DNA of 64,000 nucleotides from Deferribacteres bacterium (GTDB lineage: Bacteria > Zhuqueibacterota > Zhuqueibacteria > Zhuqueibacterales > Geothermadaptataceae). A model generated the notes under the pieces. That model was not told the origin of the DNA. It ran no database searches and saw only the letters and a list, made by a program, of their open reading frames with translations. Of this stretch, positions 9,023 through 17,387 are shown piece after piece. The stretch is from the NCBI GenBank assembly GCA_020633675.1, contig JACKDE010000003.1, forward strand, positions 496,001-560,000, written 5' to 3'. Both the position numbers and the translations under genes were made by a program. Every line of letters starts with the position of its first letter. The first letter of the stretch is position 1.

Positions 9023-10051
9023 TTAGGGAATGTTGCGTACAATCGATGGCCCGATCACTTTGGTCAACGGTACCGGCAGTTTTTGCCAAAGACGAATTGC
9101 CTTTTGATATTTATCATTTTTGGGGCTGATATCCGGTATTTGCTGGCCTTCAGGCAGCCAGTATTCCCAATTCAGATCGAGCGGCTCCGCGCCCCACTGC
9201 GCTTTGAATTTGTAGGTGCCTTCGCCAGGTGTGCTGCGGCCAAAATCAAATATTTTAAAGCCATTTTCTATTGCGACTTTGAGTGATTGCCAGTACACCA
9301 ACATATTGGCAGCCAGGCGATTGTACTCCCGCAAGGACGATGCCCATGGAATTTCAATCGTGTTCCGAAAGCCCAATAAAAAACCTGCAGCCAACGGCAA
9401 GTCATCCTTGTAGGCAGCGATGATCCAACTCGATTTGGGGAACGCGTTCAGGACATTAATAAACAGTTTTTTAGTATAAACGGGTGTGCCGAGATCGCGC
9501 ATATTCATCGAAAAGACGTGGTAGAAATCATCCACCAGGTCGAGACGGCCAACTTTCGTTGTCACGCCTTCCTTTTCGGGCTTGCGGATTTGACTGCGCA
9601 GCTTCGATTTAAAACCACTCCACAACTCTTCTTCAGACTCCGGCAAATCGAGCAACATGGCAACTTTGGCCTGTTTGTGCTGCAATTTTTCGAATTGTCG
9701 ATGCGTGTGACGCAGCTCGAGATGCACGCAGTCGCGGATTCTGGCTTCATCAACTGCGGCATCGATTAATGCCTGACGCGCTTCATCGTTATCGGCGCAA
9801 ACACCGCCGTAATTGAAAAAGGGAACCGAGATCAAAAAATTGCCAAAGAGACGGCTATTCATGTGCACCAATGGAACCGTTCCAATGACGCCTGTCTGGT
9901 TTTTCGCCGCCAGCGAGACTGTTTGATGCCCAAACGTATCATGAATGGCGCGCAAAATATTGGAGTGATGGTAAATGGTGCCATCGGCAGCCGTTTCGAT
10001 GTATTTGTTGACAGCTTCGCTTCCAAAATCAGTTTTTTCAATCGTAATCAT
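9023..10051 (-). CDS. FemAB-like GNAT protein (PEP-CTERM/EPS-associated type)
   Basis: 342 aa, consistent with the FemAB-related family commonly found in exosortase-linked EPS loci. Visible features: an N-terminal segment around YHHSNILRAI, the conserved LELRHTHRQF region, KSKLRSQIRKPEKEGV (the basic helix typical of this family), NMRDLGTPVYTKKLF, AAGFLLGFRNTIEIPWASS, and FDFGRSTPGEGTYKFKAQWG near the C-terminus. Such proteins have two GNAT folds and are thought to transfer an acyl or aminoacyl group to a cell-surface glycan or lipid precursor; the acceptor is unknown. It follows the DUF3473 deacetylase gene by about 115 bp, the usual partner of this family. Confidence 0.86.
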   Translation of the reverse strand: MITIEKTDFGSEAVNKYIETAADGTIYHHSNILRAIHDTFGHQTVSLAAKNQTGVIGTVPLVHMNSRLFGNFLISVPFFNYGGVCADNDEARQALIDAAVDEARIRDCVHLELRHTHRQFEKLQHKQAKVAMLLDLPESEEELWSGFKSKLRSQIRKPEKEGVTTKVGRLDLVDDFYHVFSMNMRDLGTPVYTKKLFINVLNAFPKSSWIIAAYKDDLPLAAGFLLGFRNTIEIPWASSLREYNRLAANMLVYWQSLKVAIENGFKIFDFGRSTPGEGTYKFKAQWGAEPLDLNWEYWLPEGQQIPDISPKNDKYQKAIRLWQKLPVPLTKVIGPSIVRNIP

Positions 10052-10166
10052 ATTTATCCGAAATTCTATTCAAGATACCTTTGGGTAAATCAGGTGGCGT
10101 TGAGCTTGATCCCGGGCAAATTGCTGCAAGGCTCAACAGCCGGGAGCGTATAGCGTGATGCCCAAT

Positions 10167-11117
10167 CTATTTCAGCAAAACTTCTTTGCTGCCTCGGCTA
10201 AATGAATGGTCAACACCATTGAGCGAAATCTGTTCGGTCATGCGATCTTCCGCCGCAGTTTCAGGCCAGCGCTTCAGCACCTCTGTTTGCTGCAAAACCT
10301 GATCAACAGTCCCGAAACGAAATGATTTGAGCAAGTTGGCAATGCGCTCCTCCATCAATGCCAGATTGCCATAGTGTCGAATGCGCTTCATCCTGCCAAC
10401 ATTGATGCGTGGCAGTTGCGGATCCAACTCCCATGGATGGAAATAGATAACCGCAGGCTTGCCTTCAGCATTGAGCTTGCTGATGCCGTATTTGAAAAAC
10501 CAATACGGGTACAAACGCAGGTAGCCACCGCCGGCCATCGGCACATTTTTGCCAAACAATTTGATTGTGGAAATAGGAAATTCAACCAGCTTTTGGTTGC
10601 CATCGAGGTAGACATTGAAAGGAAATCGCGGCGCATCGGCAATGCCGTACAGGTCATGCTTGATTGGAAAGACGCTGGAATCGTACGTCAATCCCAATTT
10701 GACCAGTTTTTCCCATGCCCAAAGCGATTTGCGTGTAATCGAGTAACTCGGTGCACGATAGCCCTTGATTTTCTCGCCGGTAATTCCTTCGAGAATTTCA
10801 ATGGAGCGATGCACATCTTCGTAAAATTCATCCCGGGACTGTTCATAAATCACCTGGTGGCCGTAGCCATGTGAGGCGATTTCATGACCATGCTCTTTGA
10901 TCGCAACAACAATCTCCGGATAGCGCTCGGCTACCCAACCAAGAATGAAAAAGGTTGCCTTGGCATTGTGACGGTCAAACAGGTCCAAAATTTTACAGAC
11001 ATTGGAAACAACGGTATTTTCGAGCTCGTTCCATTCCGATCGTTTGATATGGTGTCTGAAAAGTGAGACGTGAAACCAATCTTCAACGTCAACACTGAGT
11101 GCGTTTAGTATTCCCAT
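10167..11117 (-). CDS. Polysaccharide deacetylase with DUF3473 C-terminus
   Basis: 316 aa from the ATG at 11117. That start leaves the conserved N-terminus NALSVDVEDWFHVSLF close to Met; a GTG 51 bp upstream is possible but adds unrelated sequence. The NodB domain includes SVDVEDW (motif 1), ATFFILGW, and IASHGYGHQVIYEQ (motif 2, both His kept). GYRAPSYSI follows, then the DUF3473 tail with GGGYLRLYPYWFFKYGI and VIYFHPWELDPQLP. This exact two-part layout is the family found with PEP-CTERM/exosortase EPS clusters. It likely deacetylates the exported polymer or its precursor. FemAB-like protein downstream and epimerase upstream support the EPS assignment. Confidence 0.93.
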   Translation of the reverse strand: MGILNALSVDVEDWFHVSLFRHHIKRSEWNELENTVVSNVCKILDLFDRHNAKATFFILGWVAERYPEIVVAIKEHGHEIASHGYGHQVIYEQSRDEFYEDVHRSIEILEGITGEKIKGYRAPSYSITRKSLWAWEKLVKLGLTYDSSVFPIKHDLYGIADAPRFPFNVYLDGNQKLVEFPISTIKLFGKNVPMAGGGYLRLYPYWFFKYGISKLNAEGKPAVIYFHPWELDPQLPRINVGRMKRIRHYGNLALMEERIANLLKSFRFGTVDQVLQQTEVLKRWPETAAEDRMTEQISLNGVDHSFSRGSKEVLLK

Positions 11118-11435
11118 GGATGCTCGTCTTTGGTGCAAATTAACATTAACGCATTGATTATTTGGCACGTTTGATCGCGCCTTTTTGTCGGGTAAAGCAA
11201 ACCGCCGCCATGCAGTTTCGGCGTATTGCGCCGATATTGCGCTGTGCGATTGAAAGCGCCCGACTTTTAAATAAATAACAATTTCGGGTAGGTTTTGCGG
11301 AAGAAAAACAGAACGTTTCAGCCTGAAAAATTGCTTTATCTGGCGGAATCATCGCGACTTCGGCCGCTATGCGACCAGCTATCTGGATGTGATGGCAGAA
11401 TTAGCCAGATTTTTCAAGCTGAAACGCACACGAAA
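11118..11435. other. Gene-free stretch between deacetylase and epimerase
   Basis: 318 bp with no convincing coding frame on either strand. It holds the long imperfect inverted repeat listed separately (11314-11426). No tRNA-like or terminator-with-U-tract structure was recognised. It breaks the otherwise tight EPS gene order. Confidence 0.5.
11314..11426. repeat. Imperfect long inverted repeat in EPS locus
   Basis: Arms CGTTTCAGCCTGAAAAA (11314-11330) and TTTTTCAAGCTGAAACG (11410-11426) pair at 16 of 17 positions. Inside them TCTGGC (from 11339) can pair with GCCAGA (11404-11409), lengthening the stem with a small bulge. The whole unit is about 113 bp. It could be a structured intercistronic RNA or a small mobile-element remnant (MITE-like); no target-site duplication was recognised. 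Confidence 0.5.
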
Positions 11436-12380
11436 TTATGCATGTCCATTAAACTTGTCGCGATACCACGCAACTGTTTTTTCCACGCCTTCCTTGAAAG
11501 AAACAGCGGGATCGTACCCGATGTGCTTGCGCGCGAGCTCAATGGAAGCTTGAGAATGTTTGACATCGCCTACGCGAGGCTCTTCATATCTCGGATTGGC
11601 GGTCAAGCCCATCACCTCTTCGAGCACCTTGACCAGATGGTTGAGCGTGTAGCGATCGCCACAAGCCGTGTTGATAAAGCAGCCCGCAGCATCCGACTCG
11701 CATGCCAGCAAATTGGCGTTTACGACATTTTCGATGTAGGTAAAATCGCGAGACTGCTCACCGTCGCCATAAATGACTGGCGGTTCATTGGACAGCATCG
11801 CTTTGATGAATTTAGGCAGGACGGCTGCGTAATGAGAATTCGGGTCCTGGCGGGGACCGAAAACATTGAAGTAGCGCAGCGCAACGGTGGGAAAGCCATA
11901 AACTTTATGAAAATTCATCGCATATTTTTCTGCGGCCAATTTAGAGGTCGCATAAGGAGACATCGGCTGCGGCGGCATATCTTCATGCTTTGGCAAGGTT
12001 GGCGTGTCGCCATATACGGATGAGCTGGATGCCATGACCAGCTTTTTGCAATTGCTGTCGCGTGCTGCAACCAGCAAATTCAGCGTCCCCTCGACGTTGA
12101 CGCGATTCGAAGCGATCGGATCTTTTACCGATCTCGGTACCGAAGGCAAGGCTGCCTGGTGCAAAACAAAATCGACACCGTCAACTGCCTTTTTCACTGT
12201 TTCGAAATCGCATATATCGCCTTCAATAAAATCTAAATCGCCGTTGAGCGATTCGATATTTTCCAATTTACCGGTTGATAAGTTGTCGATCACACGCACT
12301 TTCTCGCCGCGTGCCAACAATTCATTCGCGATATTTGAACCGATGAAGCCAGCTCCACCTGTAATCAAATACAGAGCCAT
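11436..12380 (-). CDS. NAD-dependent UDP-hexose 4-epimerase (WbpP/GalE type)
   Basis: 314 aa. Extended short-chain dehydrogenase with NAD-binding GGAGFIGSNIANEL at the N-terminus, GDICDFETV, HQAALPSVPRSVKDP, the active-site Ser in ASSSSVYGD and the YxxxK catalytic pair in SPYATSKLAAEKY, then RYFNVFGPRQDPNSHYAAV and YGDGEQSRDFTYI. The SVPRS segment resembles UDP-GlcNAc 4-epimerases (WbpP/TviC) more than plain GalE. Likely makes UDP-GalNAc or UDP-Gal for the EPS. Start chosen at the ATG at 12380 because GGAGG lies eight bases upstream; a TTG 18 bp earlier would overlap that ribosome-binding site. Confidence 0.93.
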   Translation of the reverse strand: MALYLITGGAGFIGSNIANELLARGEKVRVIDNLSTGKLENIESLNGDLDFIEGDICDFETVKKAVDGVDFVLHQAALPSVPRSVKDPIASNRVNVEGTLNLLVAARDSNCKKLVMASSSSVYGDTPTLPKHEDMPPQPMSPYATSKLAAEKYAMNFHKVYGFPTVALRYFNVFGPRQDPNSHYAAVLPKFIKAMLSNEPPVIYGDGEQSRDFTYIENVVNANLLACESDAAGCFINTACGDRYTLNHLVKVLEEVMGLTANPRYEEPRVGDVKHSQASIELARKHIGYDPAVSFKEGVEKTVAWYRDKFNGHA

Positions 12381-12577
12381 AGAAGAAACCTCCGTCAAAA
12401 ACCTGGATGAGTTGCGTGAATAGTCCCTAGATGTAAATAGCCAGATCCATGGCTTTTGCTAACCAGACCGTCATGGCAAGTTGAGCTGAACAAGGCTGCT
12501 TCGCCTCGCATAGTCTAATCGTGCCGGATAACGGCTGATTGGATATGATGATGCTGGACGCACCGAGAACTGCTCAC

Positions 12578-13285
12578 CTACAATTGATGTTTTTTGGTGT
12601 AATAATCGTAACCGTAATACTTGTAATCGTAGTAGTACGGCAACACACCTTTTTGATTGTTAATAATGGTGCCGAGCAAATTCAGCCCTGAATTTCTCAT
12701 CAACTCCACAGCACGGCGGACCACGTCCTTATGCGTCTGGCCAGCTTTAATGACCACCAGTGCACCGTCCATTTCCGGACTGAGAATCAGCGAGTCCGTC
12801 ACGGGTAAAACAGGTGGGCTGTCGACGATAACCGTGTCAAAGTAGAACTTAATTTCCGAGAACAAATCTTTCATTCTCTGCGAATTAAAGAGCTCAGTCG
12901 GATTGTCGATAATGCCGCCGGATGTCAGCACTTTCAAATTTTCGACTGCTGTTGCTTTGAAGCAGGAGTCCAGTTTGCGCTTCCCCATCAAAACGTCAGC
13001 CATGCCTTCTTCTTTGGCCATACCAAACAGCTGGTGCACGCTCGGCCGGCGCAAATCGCAATCGACAATAATGGTTTTGGTTTCGCGATAACGAGCAACG
13101 GTGCAAGCCAAAAGCGCTGCAGAAGTGCTTTTGCCTTCATTCATGGTCGCGCTGGTTACCAGCAGATTTTTTAAATCATGGCCGGCATAGATGTTCTTGA
13201 GCTTGGAGTGCAGCCTTCTAAACTCCGCAGCCTCGGGGCTCTCGTCATCAAAATAGTCGACAATACTTCCGACAAACTTATCCAT
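12578..13285 (-). CDS. CpsD/CapB-type bacterial tyrosine kinase
   Basis: 235 aa stand-alone cytoplasmic BY-kinase. Walker A SATMNEGKSTSAALLA (about 45-60), Walker A' IIVDCDLRRPSVHQLFG, and Walker B TVIVDSPPVLPVTD are intact. The C-terminus is a dense tyrosine cluster: nine Tyr in the segment PYYYDYKYYGYDYYT, the usual autophosphorylation tail. It should pair with the separate Wzz-like membrane protein encoded at 15759-17279, which lacks a kinase domain (split CapA/CapB arrangement). It controls polymer length and export by phosphorylation cycling. Two genes, a TPR and a STAS protein, lie between the kinase and its presumed activator, which is unusual. Confidence 0.95.
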   Translation of the reverse strand: MDKFVGSIVDYFDDESPEAAEFRRLHSKLKNIYAGHDLKNLLVTSATMNEGKSTSAALLACTVARYRETKTIIVDCDLRRPSVHQLFGMAKEEGMADVLMGKRKLDSCFKATAVENLKVLTSGGIIDNPTELFNSQRMKDLFSEIKFYFDTVIVDSPPVLPVTDSLILSPEMDGALVVIKAGQTHKDVVRRAVELMRNSGLNLLGTIINNQKGVLPYYYDYKYYGYDYYTKKHQL

Positions 13286-13311
13286 TCGGTGAATTCCTTT
13301 TCAATAAATCC

Positions 13312-14430
13312 CTATTTTAAAATTGCGTCAAACAGGAGCTGAATACCCTTGTGGTCGTATTCGGCCAGGCGCTTGTTGCGTTTGGCCTTCTCGAAATTCG
13401 GGTTGATTTTCATCGCCTGATCGAACAATTGAATGGCTTTATTATTGACGATCTTGCTCATAATCACATAGGCTACACCCAGATGATTGTACAAATCGGC
13501 ATAATTCGGATATTTTTTCAGCAGTGCTTCCAACCTGCGGATATGTCGCCAGATCATTGAACTTCTCAGCTTTTTGCCGCTGTGGATGACCCGAAGATAG
13601 AAATCCAGGATGAATGACATATCGTTGGTCTGCGCACCGCTGCCGTAGCCCTTCTCGAATTCCTGGTAAGCGCTGAGATATTCATTTCTGCGCAGGAATT
13701 CTTCGCCTCGCTCAAAGTACTCATTTTTAAAATTTGGGTTGATGCGGGCTGCCTTTTCCATGTACTCCATTACTTTGGTGTAGCAATCGACAGACAGCGC
13801 GAAATCTTCCCGCGTGTGGGCATTAAGAATGTAGGCCAGGGCGAGATTGTAGTAGGCATCCGGGTAGTAGGTATTGATCGAAATTGCTTTTTCGAAAGCG
13901 CCAACAGCATTTTTGCACTGTGACATTTTCAGGTAGGCACGACCAAGATTGTTGTGCAAATCGGCAAAATCCGGGCTCAGCAAGATGGCTTTCTCCAACA
14001 CATCGATAGCCTCTTCAAGGCGCTCGACTTCGATGTAAGCATTGCCCAGGTTGTTGTAAATGATGGAATTTTCAGGATCCAGCACAATGGCGTCTTCGAA
14101 TTCATCGATCGCTTCATTGAACATGCCTTTGCGCATGAACGCCAGACCGAGCAAATTTTTGGTCTCCGGCTGCTTGGCCTGTTTCAGCTTTTCGCTGAGG
14201 TCGAGCAGCGACTTGACTTCCGATTTCTTTTCTTCATGAAAGCCGCGCGTCAAATCCAGCAGCGTCTCTTCCGAAAGATTTGTATCGTACTCACGGTTTT
14301 GCGAATCCAGCAAAGTGCCATTGCGAAAAAAAGACGAGATGACCCGGTGCTGATAGATACTGTTCGCCGTTCTTAAAAAGTATTCTCCACTTTTTGAACG
14401 AATCACATCGTTAAAAACAAATTCTGCCAT
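13312..14430 (-). CDS. TPR protein of the EPS locus
   Basis: 372 aa. After an N-terminal segment of about 90 residues (VFNDVIRSKSGEYFLRTANS) the protein is mostly tetratricopeptide repeats. Clear repeats begin near 95, for example FDEAIDEFEDA-like and YNNLGNAYIEVERLEEAI units, and continue to the end (ALLKKYPNYADLYNHLGVAY). There is no signal peptide or membrane helix, so it is probably cytoplasmic. TPR proteins in capsule loci usually scaffold assembly enzymes. The gene lies between the STAS protein gene (28 bp) and the tyrosine kinase gene (26 bp), suggesting a complex. ATG start with AGGG eight bases upstream. Confidence 0.85.
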   Translation of the reverse strand: MAEFVFNDVIRSKSGEYFLRTANSIYQHRVISSFFRNGTLLDSQNREYDTNLSEETLLDLTRGFHEEKKSEVKSLLDLSEKLKQAKQPETKNLLGLAFMRKGMFNEAIDEFEDAIVLDPENSIIYNNLGNAYIEVERLEEAIDVLEKAILLSPDFADLHNNLGRAYLKMSQCKNAVGAFEKAISINTYYPDAYYNLALAYILNAHTREDFALSVDCYTKVMEYMEKAARINPNFKNEYFERGEEFLRRNEYLSAYQEFEKGYGSGAQTNDMSFILDFYLRVIHSGKKLRSSMIWRHIRRLEALLKKYPNYADLYNHLGVAYVIMSKIVNNKAIQLFDQAMKINPNFEKAKRNKRLAEYDHKGIQLLFDAILK

Positions 14431-14458
14431 GTTGTTGCCCTAAGTTGCATTGTGTGTT

Positions 14459-15733
14459 TTAAAGCGAATTGGCACGTGCAAAAGCGATACGCTTGGCACG
14501 TGTGCTGAGGTCATATTCTTCCAGTTTACGATAAATATCCGAGCGCGTAAGCGACTCGTCGGCCATGCTTAGCCTGATCAGCATCTGCCGAATTGCGCTG
14601 GGCCCGTAGGCCGGATTGGCGATAACCACGCTGACTATTTTTTCCAGCATGGTATCGGTGCTGAGATCGGTCGGACGAATCTTGGAGTAGGCCAGATAGT
14701 CTGATGCCCCTCCACTATAGCCATTGCTGACATTATTTTCATAGTGAATGCCGTTTTTCTCTTCGCGCTCTGAATGCGCGCTTTGCTGTTGAACTTCCTG
14801 CACCTCTTCGAAGTAGTGTTCGTGCTCGACTTCAGGCTGCTCATAGACCGGTTCAGGCGCAACGGGCCGTGGTTGCGGCTGAGGCTGTGGCCTGGGAGCT
14901 TGTGGCGCGGGCCGAGGTGGTGCAGGTCGCGGTTGCACTGGTTTGGGAGCAGCTTGTGCCGGAGCAGGTTGTGGCCGGGAAACGGGTGCAGGTGCAGCCT
15001 GTACGGGTGCAGGTTGGGCTGGAGCCGGTCTGGCTTGTGCAACGCGACTTTGTTGCTGCACAGGCTGGACTTCTTCAGCGGCCCTTTCCAATTTAGGTGG
15101 ATCAAGATTGACAGAAAGTTCAAGTTCTCCCTCGCCCTCAAACCACGGATCAATTATTTTGCTTCGTACCCGTTCAGCCGTGTCTTCGAAAATATCGGTG
15201 GTTGTCTCCAACGCTTCACTGACCTGCAGTTCTGCCGCTGGCGCATGCGCCGCTTTGGGTTTGGCAGCGGATTTCGCAGCAGGCTGTGCAGCGGGTTTGG
15301 CGCTTTCACTCTCATCTGTTTTTTTCTTGCGAGAAAACAGCGATGGTTTGCTGGCCGCTTTATCTTTAACACCGACGATATTCTTCGAAAAATCGATCAA
15401 TGCCTCATCGACATTGGCGTAGGATTTAATAAACATATCGAGCTCAAGAAGGAGAAAAACATCGTACACCTCCTTGCTCATGCCGGCAAGCTTGAGATCG
15501 CCTTTGTTGTCGCGGATATTTTGCAGTTCCCCGACAAAATTGCCCCAACCCGCCGAACTGATGAATTCGACTTTGCCTAAATCGATGACAAACTTATAGT
15601 ACTTCTTTGTCATCAGATACTGCAACACCTGTTCGAATTCATCGGCAGTGGATGCATCAAAAACCGATTTGAGATGAAGGATATGTACTTTTTCTTCTGT
15701 CACCTCGACAGAATCAATTAGTCGATATTTCAC
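14459..15733 (-). CDS. STAS domain protein with Pro-rich linker and HTH-like C-terminus
   Basis: 424 aa. Residues 1-110 are a STAS domain: VHILHLKSVFDASTADEFEQ, YKFVIDLGKVEFISSAGWG, with Ser in the SSAGWG loop where anti-anti-sigma factors are phosphorylated. Residues about 120-330 are low complexity, rich in Pro, Ala and Gln. The last 75 residues (NPAYGPSAIRQMLIRLSM, LTRSDIYRKLEEYDLSTRAK) look like the YGPxxIxxxL...TVYRxLxxxGL helix-turn-helix seen at the front of IS481/IS3-type transposases; this match is by eye. GTG start with AGGT upstream. It lies between the Wzz-like and TPR genes. The function is unknown; a phosphorylation-dependent regulator of the EPS system is one reading. Confidence 0.75.
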   Translation of the reverse strand: MKYRLIDSVEVTEEKVHILHLKSVFDASTADEFEQVLQYLMTKKYYKFVIDLGKVEFISSAGWGNFVGELQNIRDNKGDLKLAGMSKEVYDVFLLLELDMFIKSYANVDEALIDFSKNIVGVKDKAASKPSLFSRKKKTDESESAKPAAQPAAKSAAKPKAAHAPAAELQVSEALETTTDIFEDTAERVRSKIIDPWFEGEGELELSVNLDPPKLERAAEEVQPVQQQSRVAQARPAPAQPAPVQAAPAPVSRPQPAPAQAAPKPVQPRPAPPRPAPQAPRPQPQPQPRPVAPEPVYEQPEVEHEHYFEEVQEVQQQSAHSEREEKNGIHYENNVSNGYSGGASDYLAYSKIRPTDLSTDTMLEKIVSVVIANPAYGPSAIRQMLIRLSMADESLTRSDIYRKLEEYDLSTRAKRIAFARANSL

Positions 15734-15758
15734 GGCTAGTACCTACTTTGTTAGAAAT

Positions 15759-17279
15759 TCAAAACGAAAAGTTGTTTTTCTTAGCTGTTTGTGCCTTGTC
15801 CACAAATTCAACTTTTGGGACAGTGCCCAAAACGACGAGCCCGAGATAATTTTCAACTTCATCAACAGACTTAAATGATTGATCGATAAACTCGAGCAGG
15901 TAGATAAAACCTGCACCGACGCCCAATCCCATAATCAAGGATACCAAAATAACCTGGTTCGTACTGGCGTTGACTGGCTTGGTCGGCAACTGCGCCGGAT
16001 CGATCACCCGATAGCGAATCTGTCGATTGACTTCCTGCATCGCACCGGTGATTTGCGCGCTGCGCACCTGGTCGGCAAAAATCTGGTACATTTCGAGATA
16101 CTTATCGAAGTCTGCCTGCAGCTTTTGCGCAGTCACTTCATAGGCAGGCATGGTGTTGTTGTTGCTGCTGTACGAGCGTCGCAGACGTGAAAGCGTTTTT
16201 TGCTGCGCTTGCAAAAAGGTAATCTCTGCCTTGACGATTTCCTTTTGCACTGCGAGATCGACAATGTTTCCCGGAACCAGACCGCGCAGATGCCGTGCGC
16301 CATATTTTTCGACCTCATTTGCCATGGCCTCCCGAAGATCAGCGATTTCGGATTTTAAACGCAAAATATCGCCTGAATTCCAATTGAGCGAGATCATCAG
16401 CTTCGCCAGGTCTGTGAGTTTTTCGATCAGCGATGCCTTGATCTCCGCAAAGCGCTGAGTCTGCTGAATGTGAACTTCAGAACCATAGCGTCCAAGTTGC
16501 TGATCGAGTTCACTCGACTCTTTGATTTTCTTGGAGAGCTCGACCGAGTTGGTGGAGACCAGGCTCTGAACCTGTTCAATATTCGCCGGACTGATCGGAA
16601 CAACGTTGTCATTCGCTGCCGCCACGGACTGCCTGAAATTCCGAAGGCGTTCTTCTGCTTGATCCGCTTCTTGCTTAAAAATCTTCATTTGCTCTTCAGA
16701 AAATCGCAAGGTGCCTTGGACGTTTTCCTGCTCTTCAAGCATTACGTCTTCAATGAAAAGCTCGACCAGATACTTCGTCACCAGATAGGCTTCCTGGGGA
16801 TCACGGGAAGTGGTCGAGACTTCAATGTAGGTGCCTCGATTCGGGAATATGACTTCGATATCACTGCGCAGGGATGCGGCCTGAATCGTGCGAGCGGCTT
16901 CTTCAAGGCTGAGTGAAGGCTGAGCTGCAACCAATTTCTTTGCGCGTTCTTTTTGGGAATTGCTTGGCTCAAAGCCTGCTCGTTCAACCACTTTCTTAAG
17001 CAAATTCGTGCTGAGCAATTGCTTCATGAACGTCTCTTTATGGTCGCGCATTTTTATTTTATCGCGCGCTTCAACGCCCGGCAAAACATCGCCCATATTG
17101 TTCGTCAGGACATAGTTTTTGTTGATCACTACTGTAGCTGTCGATTTGTATTCCGACACCAACGTAATGATGCGAATGTACCCACCGATGCTGGCAAGAA
17201 TAAGCGGAATGATGATAAACCATTTTCTTCTTTTCACCAGGTGCAGCAGCGCCTGCACATCAATGTTATTCTTTTGCAT
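15759..17279 (-). CDS. Wzz/CapA-like polysaccharide co-polymerase
   Basis: 506 aa inner-membrane protein. A short cytoplasmic start with LLHLVKRRKWFIII leads into TM1 (about 20-42). A long periplasmic part (about 45-440) contains predicted coiled coil (FSEEQMKIFKQEADQAEERL) and ends with the typical RVIDPAQLPTKPVNAS before TM2 (VILVSLIMGLGVGAGFIYLL). The C-terminal tail of about 45 residues stops at KKNNFSF with no Walker motifs, so the kinase is encoded separately at 12578-13285. It determines chain length and opens the export path with the Wza-like protein encoded just upstream (about 108 bp). The length is normal for the kinase-free form. Confidence 0.93.
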   Translation of the reverse strand: MQKNNIDVQALLHLVKRRKWFIIIPLILASIGGYIRIITLVSEYKSTATVVINKNYVLTNNMGDVLPGVEARDKIKMRDHKETFMKQLLSTNLLKKVVERAGFEPSNSQKERAKKLVAAQPSLSLEEAARTIQAASLRSDIEVIFPNRGTYIEVSTTSRDPQEAYLVTKYLVELFIEDVMLEEQENVQGTLRFSEEQMKIFKQEADQAEERLRNFRQSVAAANDNVVPISPANIEQVQSLVSTNSVELSKKIKESSELDQQLGRYGSEVHIQQTQRFAEIKASLIEKLTDLAKLMISLNWNSGDILRLKSEIADLREAMANEVEKYGARHLRGLVPGNIVDLAVQKEIVKAEITFLQAQQKTLSRLRRSYSSNNNTMPAYEVTAQKLQADFDKYLEMYQIFADQVRSAQITGAMQEVNRQIRYRVIDPAQLPTKPVNASTNQVILVSLIMGLGVGAGFIYLLEFIDQSFKSVDEVENYLGLVVLGTVPKVEFVDKAQTAKKNNFSF

Positions 17280-17387
17280 TTTTCATCTCTCTTGGTTGCC
17301 GTGGTTCCATTTTGATGATGTAACGAGAAAAGAGTGAAGCCCAGATTTTTGCGAGCTGTCAGAAAGACAGCGCAGCAAATAGCGAGT

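Noticed and set aside
10099..10137. Hairpin GTTGAGC/GCTCAAC between FemAB-like and deacetylase genes as terminator
   Set aside because: Stem has a bulge and no U-tract on the transcribed strand, and the genes on both sides look co-transcribed.
14774..15580. Long plus-strand frame opposite the STAS gene (268 aa)
   Set aside because: Mirror of the low-complexity GC-rich linker on the other strand; no start signals and biased Arg/Gly/Leu composition.
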